From assembly GCA_041399205.1 (NCBI GenBank), contig JAWKTK010000027.1, positions 54,167 through 118,166 on the forward strand: a DNA stretch of 64,000 nt, written 5' to 3'. The notes beneath the pieces were generated by a model. It searched no databases. It had not been told where the DNA came from and saw only the letters and a program-made list of their open reading frames with translations. The first letter of the stretch is position 1; each line of letters opens with the position of its first letter. Positions 11,386 to 19,826 of this stretch are shown here, piece by piece. This DNA comes from JAGQOZ01 sp041399205. Lineage in GTDB: Bacteria > Planctomycetota > Planctomycetia > Pirellulales > Pirellulaceae. A program made the position numbers and the translations under genes.

Positions 11386-12066
11386 GTGGAAACGATTGCG
11401 TCTTCGCATTTTGCGGAACACTTCCAACTTACCGATGACTTTCCGCTACTGGACAAAGGTGATTTTCTGTTGGCACACGAGAAAAGTACGTTGACGACTT
11501 CATGACGGGACGAATGCCAGACGCTGCGGCAAGCGGATTAGTCTGGTCGGAAGCTTTGGTGAATGCCGTAGGATTGACAACGTCTAGTCTTTACCATGCT
11601 ATTCGCCATTCCGTCCAAGATCCTCGTACGATTTGCTTTAGGTCCCACAAGTAAGCTTTCATCATGCTCAACCCTGCGCGGACTGATGTATTGCCCGATC
11701 AGTGGTCAAGTGATCGCTTGTTGAAGGTAATGAACAGCTTTGGGCTCAGTGGAGCGTACATCGACCTTGATGGCATTTCGAAACAGCATCGAAGATTCTC
11801 GGACATTTTGGCGAACTTGAATGCTGCAGTTCCTCCAGGTATGAATACCAATCCCAAATACAAGCATGGGGAATACCTGCAACAGTTCAGTTTAAACTTG
11901 GACACTAGAGGCTCGAATATTGAACGACGAAATCCATTACGTGGTATTCTGCCACGGTGCGGATTCCCATCAAGATGACGACCTGGGCGGACAATGCACT
12001 ACCGGCGAATGGCTGGAGTGTTCTGTGATGTTTTACACCAAGTTAAACGCATCGATGCCAAATTAG
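11386..12066 (+). pseudogene. Hypothetical protein (frame-broken)
   Basis: A GTG near 11386 opens a stretch reading SSHFAEHFQLTDDFPLLDKG, DFLLAHEK, then after a shift MTGRMPDAAASGLVWSEALV and a further 60 residues. A second open part (11664-11978) includes SGAYIDLDGISKQHRRFSDI, and a third frame gives NDEIHYVVFCHGADSHQDDD, then GEWLECSVMFYTKLNASMPN with a TAG stop at 12064-12066. Residue composition looks coding in each segment, so one gene of about 225 codons with two or more frame changes is likely. I recognise no family. Its place after cpaF suggests a Tad accessory role, but only by position. Confidence 0.35.
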
Positions 12067-12552
12067 TGCGCTGCTGCCGATCAAGGAGCCTGTTTGGAGG
12101 CTACCGAGCAGACAATTTTGATTTCGTGATCAATCTGCATCTGGCTGATCTTGCGATCTGTTTAAACGCTCTTGTGGAACAAACATCGGGACTAATTCGT
12201 CCAAGACAATGCAAGAAAATCAGACAGTTATGAATGTGAAAGACGTAGATCGAAATTCCCGTTCATTGGTACGGACTTCGTTTGGCCTGACAGCCGCTAC
12301 AGTTTCAACCGTAACTTGGTCGTACGGGCGTAGCAGCTCGACAAAGAGTCGCAACTTCGCAATGCGTCCCGAGAACGCGATCTGTCCACAAAATTTTTTG
12401 GAATCAGTAGACTATCATGCAAAACCAACCTGAACCCAATCCACCAGTGAGGCGATCAAGCGGATCAGACGCAAAGGATGCCGCAAAGGCAGCACTCAAT
12501 GATTTCGATAGTTAATCAAGCTCGTCAGCATTCAGACACTAATGGAGCTTCA
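12067..12552. other. Mostly unassigned 490-bp stretch
   Basis: Short plus-strand frames are present (for example 12209-12433, containing VRTSFGLTAATVSTVTWSYG), but none has a convincing start, ribosome-binding site or family. It may contain another broken gene. A GGAG at 12544-12547 belongs to the next gene. Confidence 0.25.
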
Positions 12553-12801
12553 ATGTTAAACATCGACAAGGAAACAAAAACTGGGAATGAGCTTCAATTG
12601 CCACCGGCGGTGACAATTAAGAACATCATAGGGGTCACATGGGACATTCGCAGTGAAAAGGAACAGGAGTGTGCGCTATCGGACACGGACCGCAGGAAGC
12701 TTTTTAGTTTGCTTCACAGAGCGGAAATGCTTATTACAGAGTCCCTATCATTTATAGACTCTGATGCCTCTGATGGTTTAATTGAGCCTGTCGATCGGTA
12801 G
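12553..12801 (+). CDS. Small hypothetical protein, possibly the N-terminal part of the downstream metalloprotease
   Basis: The ATG at 12553 sits behind GGAG (12544-12547). The same frame also extends upstream to 12478. The product reads MLNIDKETKTGNELQLPP, with TIKNIIGVTWDIRS and DRRKLFSLLHRAEMLITESL, and ends EPVDR with TAG at 12799. No family is recognised. A second frame opens immediately afterwards (from about 12806) and runs without a stop into the HExxH gene, so the two may be one gene split by a single indel near 12800. Confidence 0.5.
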   Translation: MLNIDKETKTGNELQLPPAVTIKNIIGVTWDIRSEKEQECALSDTDRRKLFSLLHRAEMLITESLSFIDSDASDGLIEPVDR

Positions 12802-12895
12802 AAAGTAGCCTACCACTTGCCTGGGTACTCATCAATACACCATAAAAGCCCCCACAAGCAAAATAACGGTAGCTTGTTCGTTTCTAGATCGACCT

Positions 12896-14560
12896 ATGAA
12901 GGAGTTCGATAGCATTTTCCTTCATGAATTGGGCCACCATTTTACTTCTGCTAGCCTTCCACATAATGCGCTGCTCCGCGAAGGACTAGCCACCCTGTTC
13001 CAGCTAGCATGTAAGACGCACATAGGCACAGAGCTAAGCTATCTCGATCCCAATACTCTTCCCTGCAGAATTCTGGACCTAGAGAATGAGCTTGGTTTCG
13101 TGTCCGCCCCCCTGCCCGCCGACTGGCCCTATCCACCGGATTTTCCAAGGTATTATGGTGCTCACTGCTTGCGCGAAGCTTTTACCGACACAGATGGCGA
13201 ATTCGTAAAACATTTTCAGGCCCTGATTAAGCACCAATACGAAAAATGCTCAAGTATGCTTTCCGACCCTAAAGTCATGACCCCAAATTTTGACGAATGG
13301 ATAGATTCCGTAAATGATATAATACCTGGTTTTGCTGGGCGCTTCAGATCTCTGATTCAATCGGATGCCAATTTCCCCGGCAGAGATTTAGTTGCATGGT
13401 TTCCATCGGGACCGACAATAGATGAATGTAAATCATGGGGCATCATATGTCGAATCTCAGACCTTGGTGATGTGGAGCAGTTAAATGCAGACGATGATAA
13501 CACAAAAGATCTGTACCTTGATTTGTATAACGCGGATGACGATAGCTTCATAGATGACGTCGAGATTGACCACTATAGCGTTGAGCTTGCGCCAGAACGG
13601 GACTCTTCTCCGTTTCATCCAAGTCCTGGGACGACTCCGGACAGTAAACTATTCCAAGCAGATGGCTTGAGTTATAACTTAAATATGTATTTGACTGTTA
13701 GTGATGGTCGAAGTGAATACTCCCATCAATTGGACAGCTTACCGGGGCGGATTGATAATCGCATTCCGCCGACGGAGTGCCCCACCACCATCTTAAAAGC
13801 TGCATCGCCTACTTTACTTAGTGAACATGACATTTGCGAAGTATCTTACAGCAAAATCTATCGACAGCTTATGAAAGTAATTCCAAGGTGGTCACCATGG
13901 ATCGAGGAACACGACTGTAAGCTTCGATTTGATCACCAACGGCCGCGCTATATTAGAGATACAAACAAGCCAACTCAGCTTTTATCTATTGAGTCACGCA
14001 AAACCTCGTGGCCGACTCTACCAACATACAGACTCCGCTGGACTGAGCCTAACGACAGGCGACACAATAAGAATTTTTACACAGAAGACATCGTATTGGA
14101 TGTCATAGTAACCCCAATCGAGGCATATCTCTGCGTAGAATCGGACGACGGTTTTTGGACAGACGAATCTTCTTTAGAGGACAAGATGCTGGCCTTTATG
14201 AATAAATGGCGCCATGCCTCTACTTGTCCGCCCACGAGCCTACCGAACGAGAACTTCTGCTTCGGAACCAGCTGCGCCGATGCAGTTAGGTTTATAGATG
14301 ATCTGTACCGCAAGGGCCTAACCACTGCTGCAGTGAAAGATGGGATTGTTACGATCTCCAAACCAGAGAATGGACATTATGTAGTTTGCCATGAATACGA
14401 TTCGAGGGTGCAGCGCCGTTACATACATGTTGAAGCAGATGGAATATACAAACTAGGATCTGATGAATTCCGAGAATACAACGAGGCTATATCCTTTAAT
14501 GAACAATATTTTACTGGTCTTGATTGGCTGTTAAAACAGGTAATAGCGGCCAATTCATAA
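12896..14560 (+). CDS. HExxH zinc metalloprotease-like protein of unknown family
   Basis: A 554-residue protein whose very first residues carry FLHELGHHF (HExxH). About 15 residues later comes REGLATLF, the usual gluzincin arrangement where the Glu of EGxA is the third zinc ligand. The rest has no domain I recognise. It is acidic around residues 195-225 (several Asp-rich runs such as NADDDNTKD) and holds repeated Trp/Tyr-rich segments. There is no signal peptide. The first ATG is suspiciously close to the active site: the frame is open back to about 12806 and reads sensibly (PTSKITVACSFLDRP), so the true N-terminus is probably upstream. Its bases look somewhat more A/T-rich than neighbours, hinting at acquisition. 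Confidence 0.7.
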   Translation: MKEFDSIFLHELGHHFTSASLPHNALLREGLATLFQLACKTHIGTELSYLDPNTLPCRILDLENELGFVSAPLPADWPYPPDFPRYYGAHCLREAFTDTDGEFVKHFQALIKHQYEKCSSMLSDPKVMTPNFDEWIDSVNDIIPGFAGRFRSLIQSDANFPGRDLVAWFPSGPTIDECKSWGIICRISDLGDVEQLNADDDNTKDLYLDLYNADDDSFIDDVEIDHYSVELAPERDSSPFHPSPGTTPDSKLFQADGLSYNLNMYLTVSDGRSEYSHQLDSLPGRIDNRIPPTECPTTILKAASPTLLSEHDICEVSYSKIYRQLMKVIPRWSPWIEEHDCKLRFDHQRPRYIRDTNKPTQLLSIESRKTSWPTLPTYRLRWTEPNDRRHNKNFYTEDIVLDVIVTPIEAYLCVESDDGFWTDESSLEDKMLAFMNKWRHASTCPPTSLPNENFCFGTSCADAVRFIDDLYRKGLTTAAVKDGIVTISKPENGHYVVCHEYDSRVQRRYIHVEADGIYKLGSDEFREYNEAISFNEQYFTGLDWLLKQVIAANS

Positions 14561-14645
14561 GTTGGCTTTTCCATAGGTTCAAATGTAGCTGTCCATTCTG
14601 CGAAATTTGGGTTGCGATGAATCGTTGTGATCTGGTGAATGCTCG

Positions 14646-15029
14646 TTAAGCGGATCGAAGAGCCGGTAGCCAAGTTGCAAGAGAAGAACCCAACGGAACG
14701 ACTGGATCAGCCCTATTTCGCAAATCGCCGAAGAGAAGCGACAATATGACGGAAATGGAGCGAAGGGGAAGAAAGACCGCAAACCACCCAAGCCTCTTCG
14801 CCGTGGGCGGATTAGGATTGCGCAGGCCGAACGGACCGAGTCGATCTACCCGGCAGACATCCCGCAATCTGATTGCGTCCCTTCGCACACGCGTGTCGCC
14901 TGGCGACTGAAAGAGGGCAAAACGATTTTGGTGGCCTACCAAATCTATCGCTACCGGAATCAGCTTGGGCGGCTGGATGCAGCGTGGGGGATGCTTCAAC
15001 GTCTACCAATGTCGGCTCTCTTCAATTAG
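14646..15029 (+). pseudogene. Transposase remnant (IS66-like)
   Basis: With one frame change near 14725 the stretch reads KRIEEPVAKLQEKNPTERLD followed by EEKRQYDGNGAKGKKDRKPP, RRGRIRIAQAERTESIYPAD and VAWRLKEGKTILVAYQIYR, ending at a TAG at 15027. This looks like the N-terminal coiled-coil and linker of planctomycete IS66-like transposases. The catalytic part is missing and the tail (AAWGMLQRLPMSALFN) no longer matches, so it is a decayed 5' fragment. The family name is from memory and is moderately secure. Confidence 0.45.
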
Positions 15030-15079
15030 AATTGGCGTGATACCGACTAACCTCACCATCAGGAGCGACGGACGACCAT

Positions 15080-15691
15080 ATGGAACGTCACATCGTATTG
15101 CTGGGCGACTCCGTCTTTGACAATGCCGCGTATGTGCCAGGCGAACACTCCGTGATTGACCATCTCAGGGCAATCTCGCCAAGGGAATGGTCTGTGACAC
15201 TACTGGCCGTCGATGGAGATGTCACCGACGATGTCGTGCAGCAATTGGAGCTGCTGCCAGCGGACGCGACCGACCTAGTGGTCAGCGTCGGCGGAAATGA
15301 TGCACTTCAGCATGCCGGACTGCTCGAGCAGGCCAATTCGGTCGAAGACCTCGCTGAGCTTCTCGCGGAAGTACTGCCCCAATTCCGCGAACGCTATGCG
15401 ACCATGCTGGACGCCGTCGAAGGCACTGGCCGAGCTGTTGTCGTGTGTACGGTCTACGACCAATGCCCGTTTCCGAATAGCGAGTGGCGAGAGCTGGTTC
15501 CGTTGGCGCTAGCAGGCTTCAATGAATGCATCCTAGAGGAGGCTGAAGGTCGCGCCATGGCCAGCATCGACCTCTGTGAAATCTGCACCGACCCGGAAGA
15601 TTACTCATCGCTCTCGCCCATTGAGCCGTCTTCCATTGGTGGAAGCAAAATTGCGGCAGTGATTCTTCGCACTCTGTCGGAATGGCGCTAA
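15080..15691 (+). CDS. SGNH/GDSL-type hydrolase
   Basis: A 203-residue cytoplasmic esterase/lipase-like protein. Block I is VLLGDSVFDNAAYV (nucleophile Ser in GDS), block III is VVSVGGNDALQ (oxyanion Asn in GGND), and the central RYATMLDAVEGTGRAVVVC fits the family beta strand. The C-terminal block (DPEDYSSLSPIEPSSIGGSK) lacks a clear DxxH, so the catalytic His is uncertain. The start is supported by AGGAG about 18 bp upstream. It converges on a metallophosphatase fragment. A deleted relative lies beside another copy of that phosphatase at 29990-30262, so the two families travel together. The substrate is unknown. Confidence 0.8.
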   Translation: MERHIVLLGDSVFDNAAYVPGEHSVIDHLRAISPREWSVTLLAVDGDVTDDVVQQLELLPADATDLVVSVGGNDALQHAGLLEQANSVEDLAELLAEVLPQFRERYATMLDAVEGTGRAVVVCTVYDQCPFPNSEWRELVPLALAGFNECILEEAEGRAMASIDLCEICTDPEDYSSLSPIEPSSIGGSKIAAVILRTLSEWR

Positions 15692-15693
15692 TC

Positions 15694-16238
15694 CTACTGA
15701 CGTGGACAATTCGTCCCTTGGGAGTTAGTTTTATATTGAAATTGTATGTTGATTGCCATTAAGTCTGCCACGCAACGAAAATGTGTGCCTTGAGACGCAT
15801 AATTCCACATCGTATGGTAATGGCCGAAGACCCATAGCCGCGGTCGATGGCTTTCAAGCATTCGCTGAAGGGCGAGAGTTGTCGGGGATTTAATTTGATC
15901 CATATGCATTTGGTACTGTATCGGATTGCGAGCCGGGTCTTTTTATGAACGAGGCAGGCAATTTCATAAGGTGCTGCATGACTTACCATGATATCGGGCT
16001 TGAGCTTCAGGTATAGTTGCAGGCGCCGTATCGAGCTGCTCGGATAATTCTTCATTTGGCCACCACCTTGTGACGGCTCTAAACTTCTTTTCCAATCTTT
16101 CTCTAATTCGAGGAGTTCTTTTTTATCTGAAGAATGAGCCCTCTGACGAAGAAAAGTCAATTCCATTCAGACTCGTTGCCAAAGTCTCCTAGACTATGCT
16201 TTGGTAAGTTCCCATAATCTTCCTGGTTACAAATCGAT
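15694..16238 (-). pseudogene. Metallophosphatase, middle and C-terminal fragment
   Basis: The minus strand reads RAHSSDKKELLELEKDWKRS, then LKLKPDIMVSHAAPYEIACL, and after a frame change ALQRMLESHRPRLWVFGHYH, ending near 15694. SHAAP and GHYH are the last two metal-binding motifs of calcineurin-like phosphoesterases. The N-terminal motifs (GDLHG, GDMGD, GNHE) are absent here but lie 3 kb away at 19121-19724. The part 15982-16238 is a near-duplicate of 19121-19398. The upstream end stops exactly where the cassette-like element begins (16239). Confidence 0.7.
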
Positions 16239-16384
16239 GATGTCAAATGCTTATTGGTTTTGAATAGAGCATTTGAGCATCGGCGACTCGCTCAAACAGA
16301 AACCCGCCACCAGCCGCGATGTCCAAACAAGTGGAGACACCGCCGGCCGGTCTCGCGATGTCAAATGCTTAGTGGTTATGTGCC
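16239..16384. repeat. Cassette-end inverted-repeat element E1 (attC-like)
   Basis: An imperfect inverted repeat: gcatttgagcatcggcga at 16269-16286 pairs with tcgcgatgtcaaatgc at 16353-16368, with an inner GAGAC...GTCTC pair around gccggccg. The right-end motif gatgtcaaatgctta occurs at 16239 (variant) and again at 16357. Nearly the same ~125-bp unit lies at 17952-18078. It overlaps the stop codon of the minus-strand TIGR02452 gene, just as E2 overlaps the NADAR stop. Size, symmetry and placement after genes recall integron attC sites, but consensus R boxes are not clear and no integrase is in the window. Confidence 0.6.
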
Positions 16385-17198
16385 GCTAATGAGCGACGCT
16401 GAGAGTATTTGCGAAGGTCTCCAGATTGAACCTGCTTTGTTTTCCTTGCCGGGGATTGCAAACACCACCCTGTCAAACGCCGGGCCGAAATCAGTGAGTG
16501 CATTTTTAGCTGTGTTTGATGCGATTGCAGGATCACCTCCAAATGCGCCGCACCCCCACGCTCCAAGCAGGACATTTGCGATTCCAACGTCGCTGGCAAT
16601 TGTTAATGTTTCTCCATCGGCGTTCAAAACATTGTTTGAGCAATGATGCATCGCCCGAATTGGCGAGGTAGGGCTTTGAATTTGGGGCGGGGAAGCGCAG
16701 TCACTACGGATGATAGAAACGGGGTTTCGAGCAAATCGCCAGTCCCGCGAGTCTTAAAGAACGGCACTGCGGACTGTATATCGCATAATCCGTGTAGAGT
16801 AGCGAAGACTGATTGCGGTTTGCGTCGTAGTATTCCATATGGCGGATGAGCGTCGGATACAAAGCGGAGCATCTGCATAAATCTTCTGCGGCTCAGCGCT
16901 ATTCAGAAATCCCCCCGCCCGGGTTTCGTGCAGACGCGAAATTCAAAAGCAAGACTGGGCCCGACTTCGCCATTGTCTGGGCAATCGTCTGAGTGGTGCC
17001 ATTGACAACCTCGATCGTGGGCTGGGTGCCGGACGGAAGTCGCTCTCGGAAGGCAGTCAATTGGTCAGGAGTGTAGATACGGGAGCCGTCGAGTGACGAT
17101 TGAATGTACGGTTGGATCGCCACTTCGTGTCCGTTTGCGAAGTACACGCCACGATCAATGAGATCGAGTACGTCTTTGGCGTGTTGCTTGAGTGACAT
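16376..17198 (-). pseudogene. TIGR02452 family protein (PARG/macrodomain-like), frame-broken
   Basis: This family is related to macrodomain poly(ADP-ribose) glycohydrolases and is expected to act on ADP-ribose adducts. The first ~98 codons (17198-16899) end in the family motif GPVLLLNFASARNPGGG. After that the frame changes. A middle part contains RDTGDLLE-like and SVVTALPRPKFK segments, and the C-terminal part (16651-16376) contains LGAWGCGAFGGDPAIASNTA and FDRVVFAIPG, the conserved end of the domain. Total length (~273 codons) matches the family. The stop TAA (16376-16378) lies inside the E1 repeat. With the adjacent NADAR gene it forms a pair of ADP-ribose-related genes on the same strand. 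Confidence 0.75.
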
Positions 17199-17298
17199 TT
17201 CAATTCTCGGTCAGATATTCAGCAGGCATTTGAATCTTGGAGAGACACGGAGGGACACTGGGGTGGCAAACAGGTTCGCGGTGCCGCTGGGGTGGCAA

Positions 17299-17628
17299 AT
17301 AACGAATAACAAACTATTCCAAATGTCGCGAAGCGGAACGGCGGGATAGCTTGTCCGTTGAGCTGAGACGCTTCGCTGGGCGGTATGCGGATTTTAGACC
17401 AGCACGCCGCCCGAACATGTGTTGATTCTACCGCGGCGAGCGGGCTTGGGGTGTTAGATTTGAGAATGCGATCGCGATTCACAGCGTTCTTCCCGTGGCA
17501 ATGCCGAAATTTGCGGCGGAGGATGGGATGTAGGTAGCAGCGAACCGATTCGTCGATGGTGTTCGCGAATCTATTGGGTGGAAATGGGGTTTTGCAATTT
17601 TCGCAATCCAAGATCACTAGAATATGCA
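17299..17628. repeat. ~330-bp repeat R1
   Basis: The segment starts aataacgaataacaaacta and is closely similar to 18562-18893, with scattered indels and substitutions. Near its start an imperfect inverted pair (aaactattcc and gggatagctt; in the other copy aaactatccc and gggatagttt) could fold into a hairpin. It lies about 100 bp upstream of the TIGR02452 start. The second copy lies 24 bp upstream of the NADAR start. Both copies contain a similar minus-strand frame beginning ILDC, which I do not regard as a gene. Confidence 0.65.
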
Positions 17629-17951
17629 GCGACCATCGCCGCGTGAACTCGACGCCCGTCAGCGAAATCGGGATCTGTCCTTGCGAGCTCGACTTGTTCA
17701 GGTTGGTGAGCCAGAAATGTCACTCGGTTTTCATCCACATGTTGATCAGCGGCGGTTCGATGAATACACACCAATCGTGTTCAGAAACCGACGTTTTGAA
17801 TTCAGCCCAGTCGGTTTCATTTCGAAGCGGTTCACACGTTCCGCCGAAAATCCAATTCGTTTCGCCGCAAGCGTTTGCCGGCAGATCTCGCTACCGGTTG
17901 CAAATGGCACATCGAAGCAAAACCTAACATCAAATCTCGCTGACTACGGGT
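17629..17951 (-). other. Possible broken small gene between repeats R1 and E2
   Basis: On the minus strand, segments such as CEPLRNETDWAEFKTSVSEH and DWCVFIEPPLINMWMKTE look protein-like and would continue, after a frame change, toward the R1 repeat. There is no intact frame, clear start or recognised family. If real, it is another cassette-borne gene. Confidence 0.25.
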
Positions 17952-18078
17952 CTCTTGAACAGAGCATTTGAGCATCGGCGATTCCGCTCAAATAGAAACC
18001 TCACAACCAGCCGCCAAACTTAACAAGTGGAGACACCGCTGGCCAGTCTCGCGATGTCAAATGCTTAGTGGTTATTTT
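17952..18078. repeat. Cassette-end inverted-repeat element E2 (attC-like)
   Basis: The second copy of the E1 unit. gcatttgagcatcggcga at 17964-17981 pairs with tcgcgatgtcaaatgc at 18049-18064, and an inner GAGAC...GTCTC pair lies around gctggcca. It overlaps the end of the minus-strand NADAR gene (stop TAA 18065-18067). The copy is roughly 85-90% like E1 by eye. Confidence 0.6.
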
Positions 18079-18538
18079 GCGTCGTTCCTGCTTTGGCGGT
18101 TTGTGAGGCCCGCAGTTTGTCCCGAACATCCATTAGTATCTTACCAAGTTTGTTTTGCCCCGTTCCATCGGCACCGCACCCCCAGTAGTGTCCCCTCGGG
18201 CATTCTCAACCAGTTCTTCGTCGGCCGTGTCAAGAAGTCGCTGCCGAATGTCGGGGTGTGTTTCGGAATTTACGTGTTACGGCTCGATGCATGATCGAGT
18301 CTTTTACTTCTTCCCAATCGTCACGTGCCGCATACTTCGTAGATCGCCCTAGGCCTTTGGCGTCACCGGGAGTTCGAGCACGTTGAATCGCCGCTTCGTG
18401 TTCGGTGCCAGCGAACTTCTGAGCCTGGAAGTAATGTTCGACCGTTCGCCAATAGATGCCATCGAGTTCGAACCCGTGCGACGAGAAGTTGCAAAAGTCT
18501 CCGTATTCATCTGTCCGACTGTAGAAGTAAATCGTCAT
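18065..18538 (-). pseudogene. NADAR (YbiA-like) family protein with C-terminal frameshifts
   Basis: NADAR proteins hydrolyse N-glycosidic bonds. Some remove ADP-ribose from guanine in DNA as antitoxins, others act on riboflavin precursors. The N-terminal 102 codons are typical: IYFYSRTDEYGDFCNFSSHG, then WRTVEHYFQAQKFAGTEHE, GDAKGLGR and DWEEVKDSIMHRAVTRKF. The frame then shifts, but the remaining domain can be read in other frames (ADEELVENARGDTTGG, then WMF/NKLGKI-like parts) down to a TAA at 18065 inside E2. One frame loss falls in a G run, typical of an indel error. The restored length (~155 residues) is normal. It lies 24 bp from repeat R2 and on the same strand as the TIGR02452 gene. 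Confidence 0.8.
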
Positions 18539-18561
18539 CGGTAGGATCGCGATGGCTTAGC

Positions 18562-18893
18562 AAAATAACGAATAACAAACTATCCCAACTGAAGCTTGCG
18601 ACACGGCGGGATAGTTTGGCCGTTGAGCTGAGACGCTTCGCTCGCGCGGTATGCGGATTTTAGACCAGCACGCCGCCCGAACAGGTGTTGATTCTACCGC
18701 GGTTAGCGGGCTTGGGCAAGTTAGATGTGCGAATGCGATCGCGATTCACAGAGTTCTTCCCGTAGGAAAGCTGAAATGAGCGGCCGAGAATCGGATGTAG
18801 GCAGCAGCGAACAGATTCGTCGATGGAATTCGCGAAATTGTGTTGTGGAGACGGTGATTCGGAATTTTTGCAATCCAAGATCATTAACTTTTG
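18562..18893. repeat. ~330-bp repeat R2
   Basis: The second copy of the 17299-17628 repeat, in the same orientation, starting aataacgaataacaaacta. The hairpin-forming pair aaactatccc / gggatagttt is perfect here. It lies immediately upstream (on the minus strand) of the NADAR gene and could carry its promoter. Confidence 0.65.
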
Positions 18894-19120
18894 AACCAAG
18901 CGGGATGGTCGGGGCCGTAGAATAATTCTCGCCAAGCCGGTCGGTGTACACTGCGAATCAGCTCCAATCTCTGACTAGCACATGTGAGCTAGCACCTAGT
19001 CGACCCCAAGTGAATTCAGATGCCAGATGTAACCAAACGTCGAATGTCGTGCGTCGAGTGGCGACCGCAAACCGCTAGCAATGCCCCCTATTCGACCGAG
19101 CACATTTTGGGAATATACCC

Positions 19121-19724
19121 TGACTTACCATGATATCGGGCTTGAGCTTCAGGTATAGTTGGTGCGCTGCATCGAGCTGCTCTTCGGATAATTCTTCATT
19201 TGGCCACCACCTTGTGACGGGCTCTCCAAACTTCTTTTCCAATCTTTTCTCTAATTCGAGGAGTTCTTTTTTATCTGAAGAATGAGCCCCTCTGACGAAG
19301 AAAAAGTCAATTCCATTCAGACTCGCTGGGCCAAAGTCTCCTAGACTATGCTCTGGTAAGTTTCCATAATCTTCGTCATTACCGGGTACAAATCGATGAC
19401 GACTTGAGTCTACATATTTCTCTAACAGTTGATTGAATCTCTGTCTCCCATATCGCCGAGCTGAATTGAGTAATCACACTTATCAACGAGGTTCATATAT
19501 CGTTCTCTCAATGGACGTTCAACAACTAGCTCATCTAGTTGGCCATGGAGATCTCCTATAAAGCTCAAGGATCGCCATTCATCTTCTGCTCTACGAGTAC
19601 GCATGCTAGAATGGGAATACAATTCGGTGTGAATTTGGTCTATGATTTTTTCGTTAACGGGCTCTAGGCGACCTAATTCATCAATTCGCTTAGAGCCGAT
19701 AACGATTTCATCTGGATTTATCAT
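19121..19724 (-). pseudogene. Metallophosphatase, N-terminal and middle fragment
   Basis: From ATG 19724 the product begins MINPDEIVIGSKRIDELG and carries SFIGDLHGQLDE (motif GDLHG) and YSIQLGDMGDRDS (GDMGD). After a frame change near 19425 it reads RHRFVPGNDEDYGNLPEHSL (GNDE in place of the usual GNHE) and DFFFVRGAHSSDKKELLELE, then LYLKLKPDIMVSQ at 19121, where similarity stops abruptly. The C-terminal SHAAP and GHYH motifs are missing but occur in the 15694-16238 fragment, which overlaps this one by about 250 bp. An intact-order relative lies at 29185-29988. Confidence 0.7.
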
Positions 19725-19826
19725 AATTGTTTTCCTTGTGTTCTTGGTTGTATGCTGTCTCGGCCTTTCGGTAATTCTATAATTTTCACCTAGATTGTAT
19801 AGGCTCCGCGTCATTCTTCAACATTA

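Noticed and set aside
17219..17617. 132-codon minus-strand frame inside repeat R1
   Set aside because: A similar frame appears in R2 but with a different, non-conserved tail. It reflects the shared repeat DNA rather than a protein.
16239..18078. Calling E1/E2 definite integron attC sites
   Set aside because: Symmetry and position fit, but the consensus core boxes are unclear and no integrase or attI is in the window, so they are listed only as attC-like.
18975..18992. Palindromic ctagc-acatgtga-gctag as an operator or recombination site
   Set aside because: A single short palindrome with no second copy and no regulated gene next to it; likely chance.
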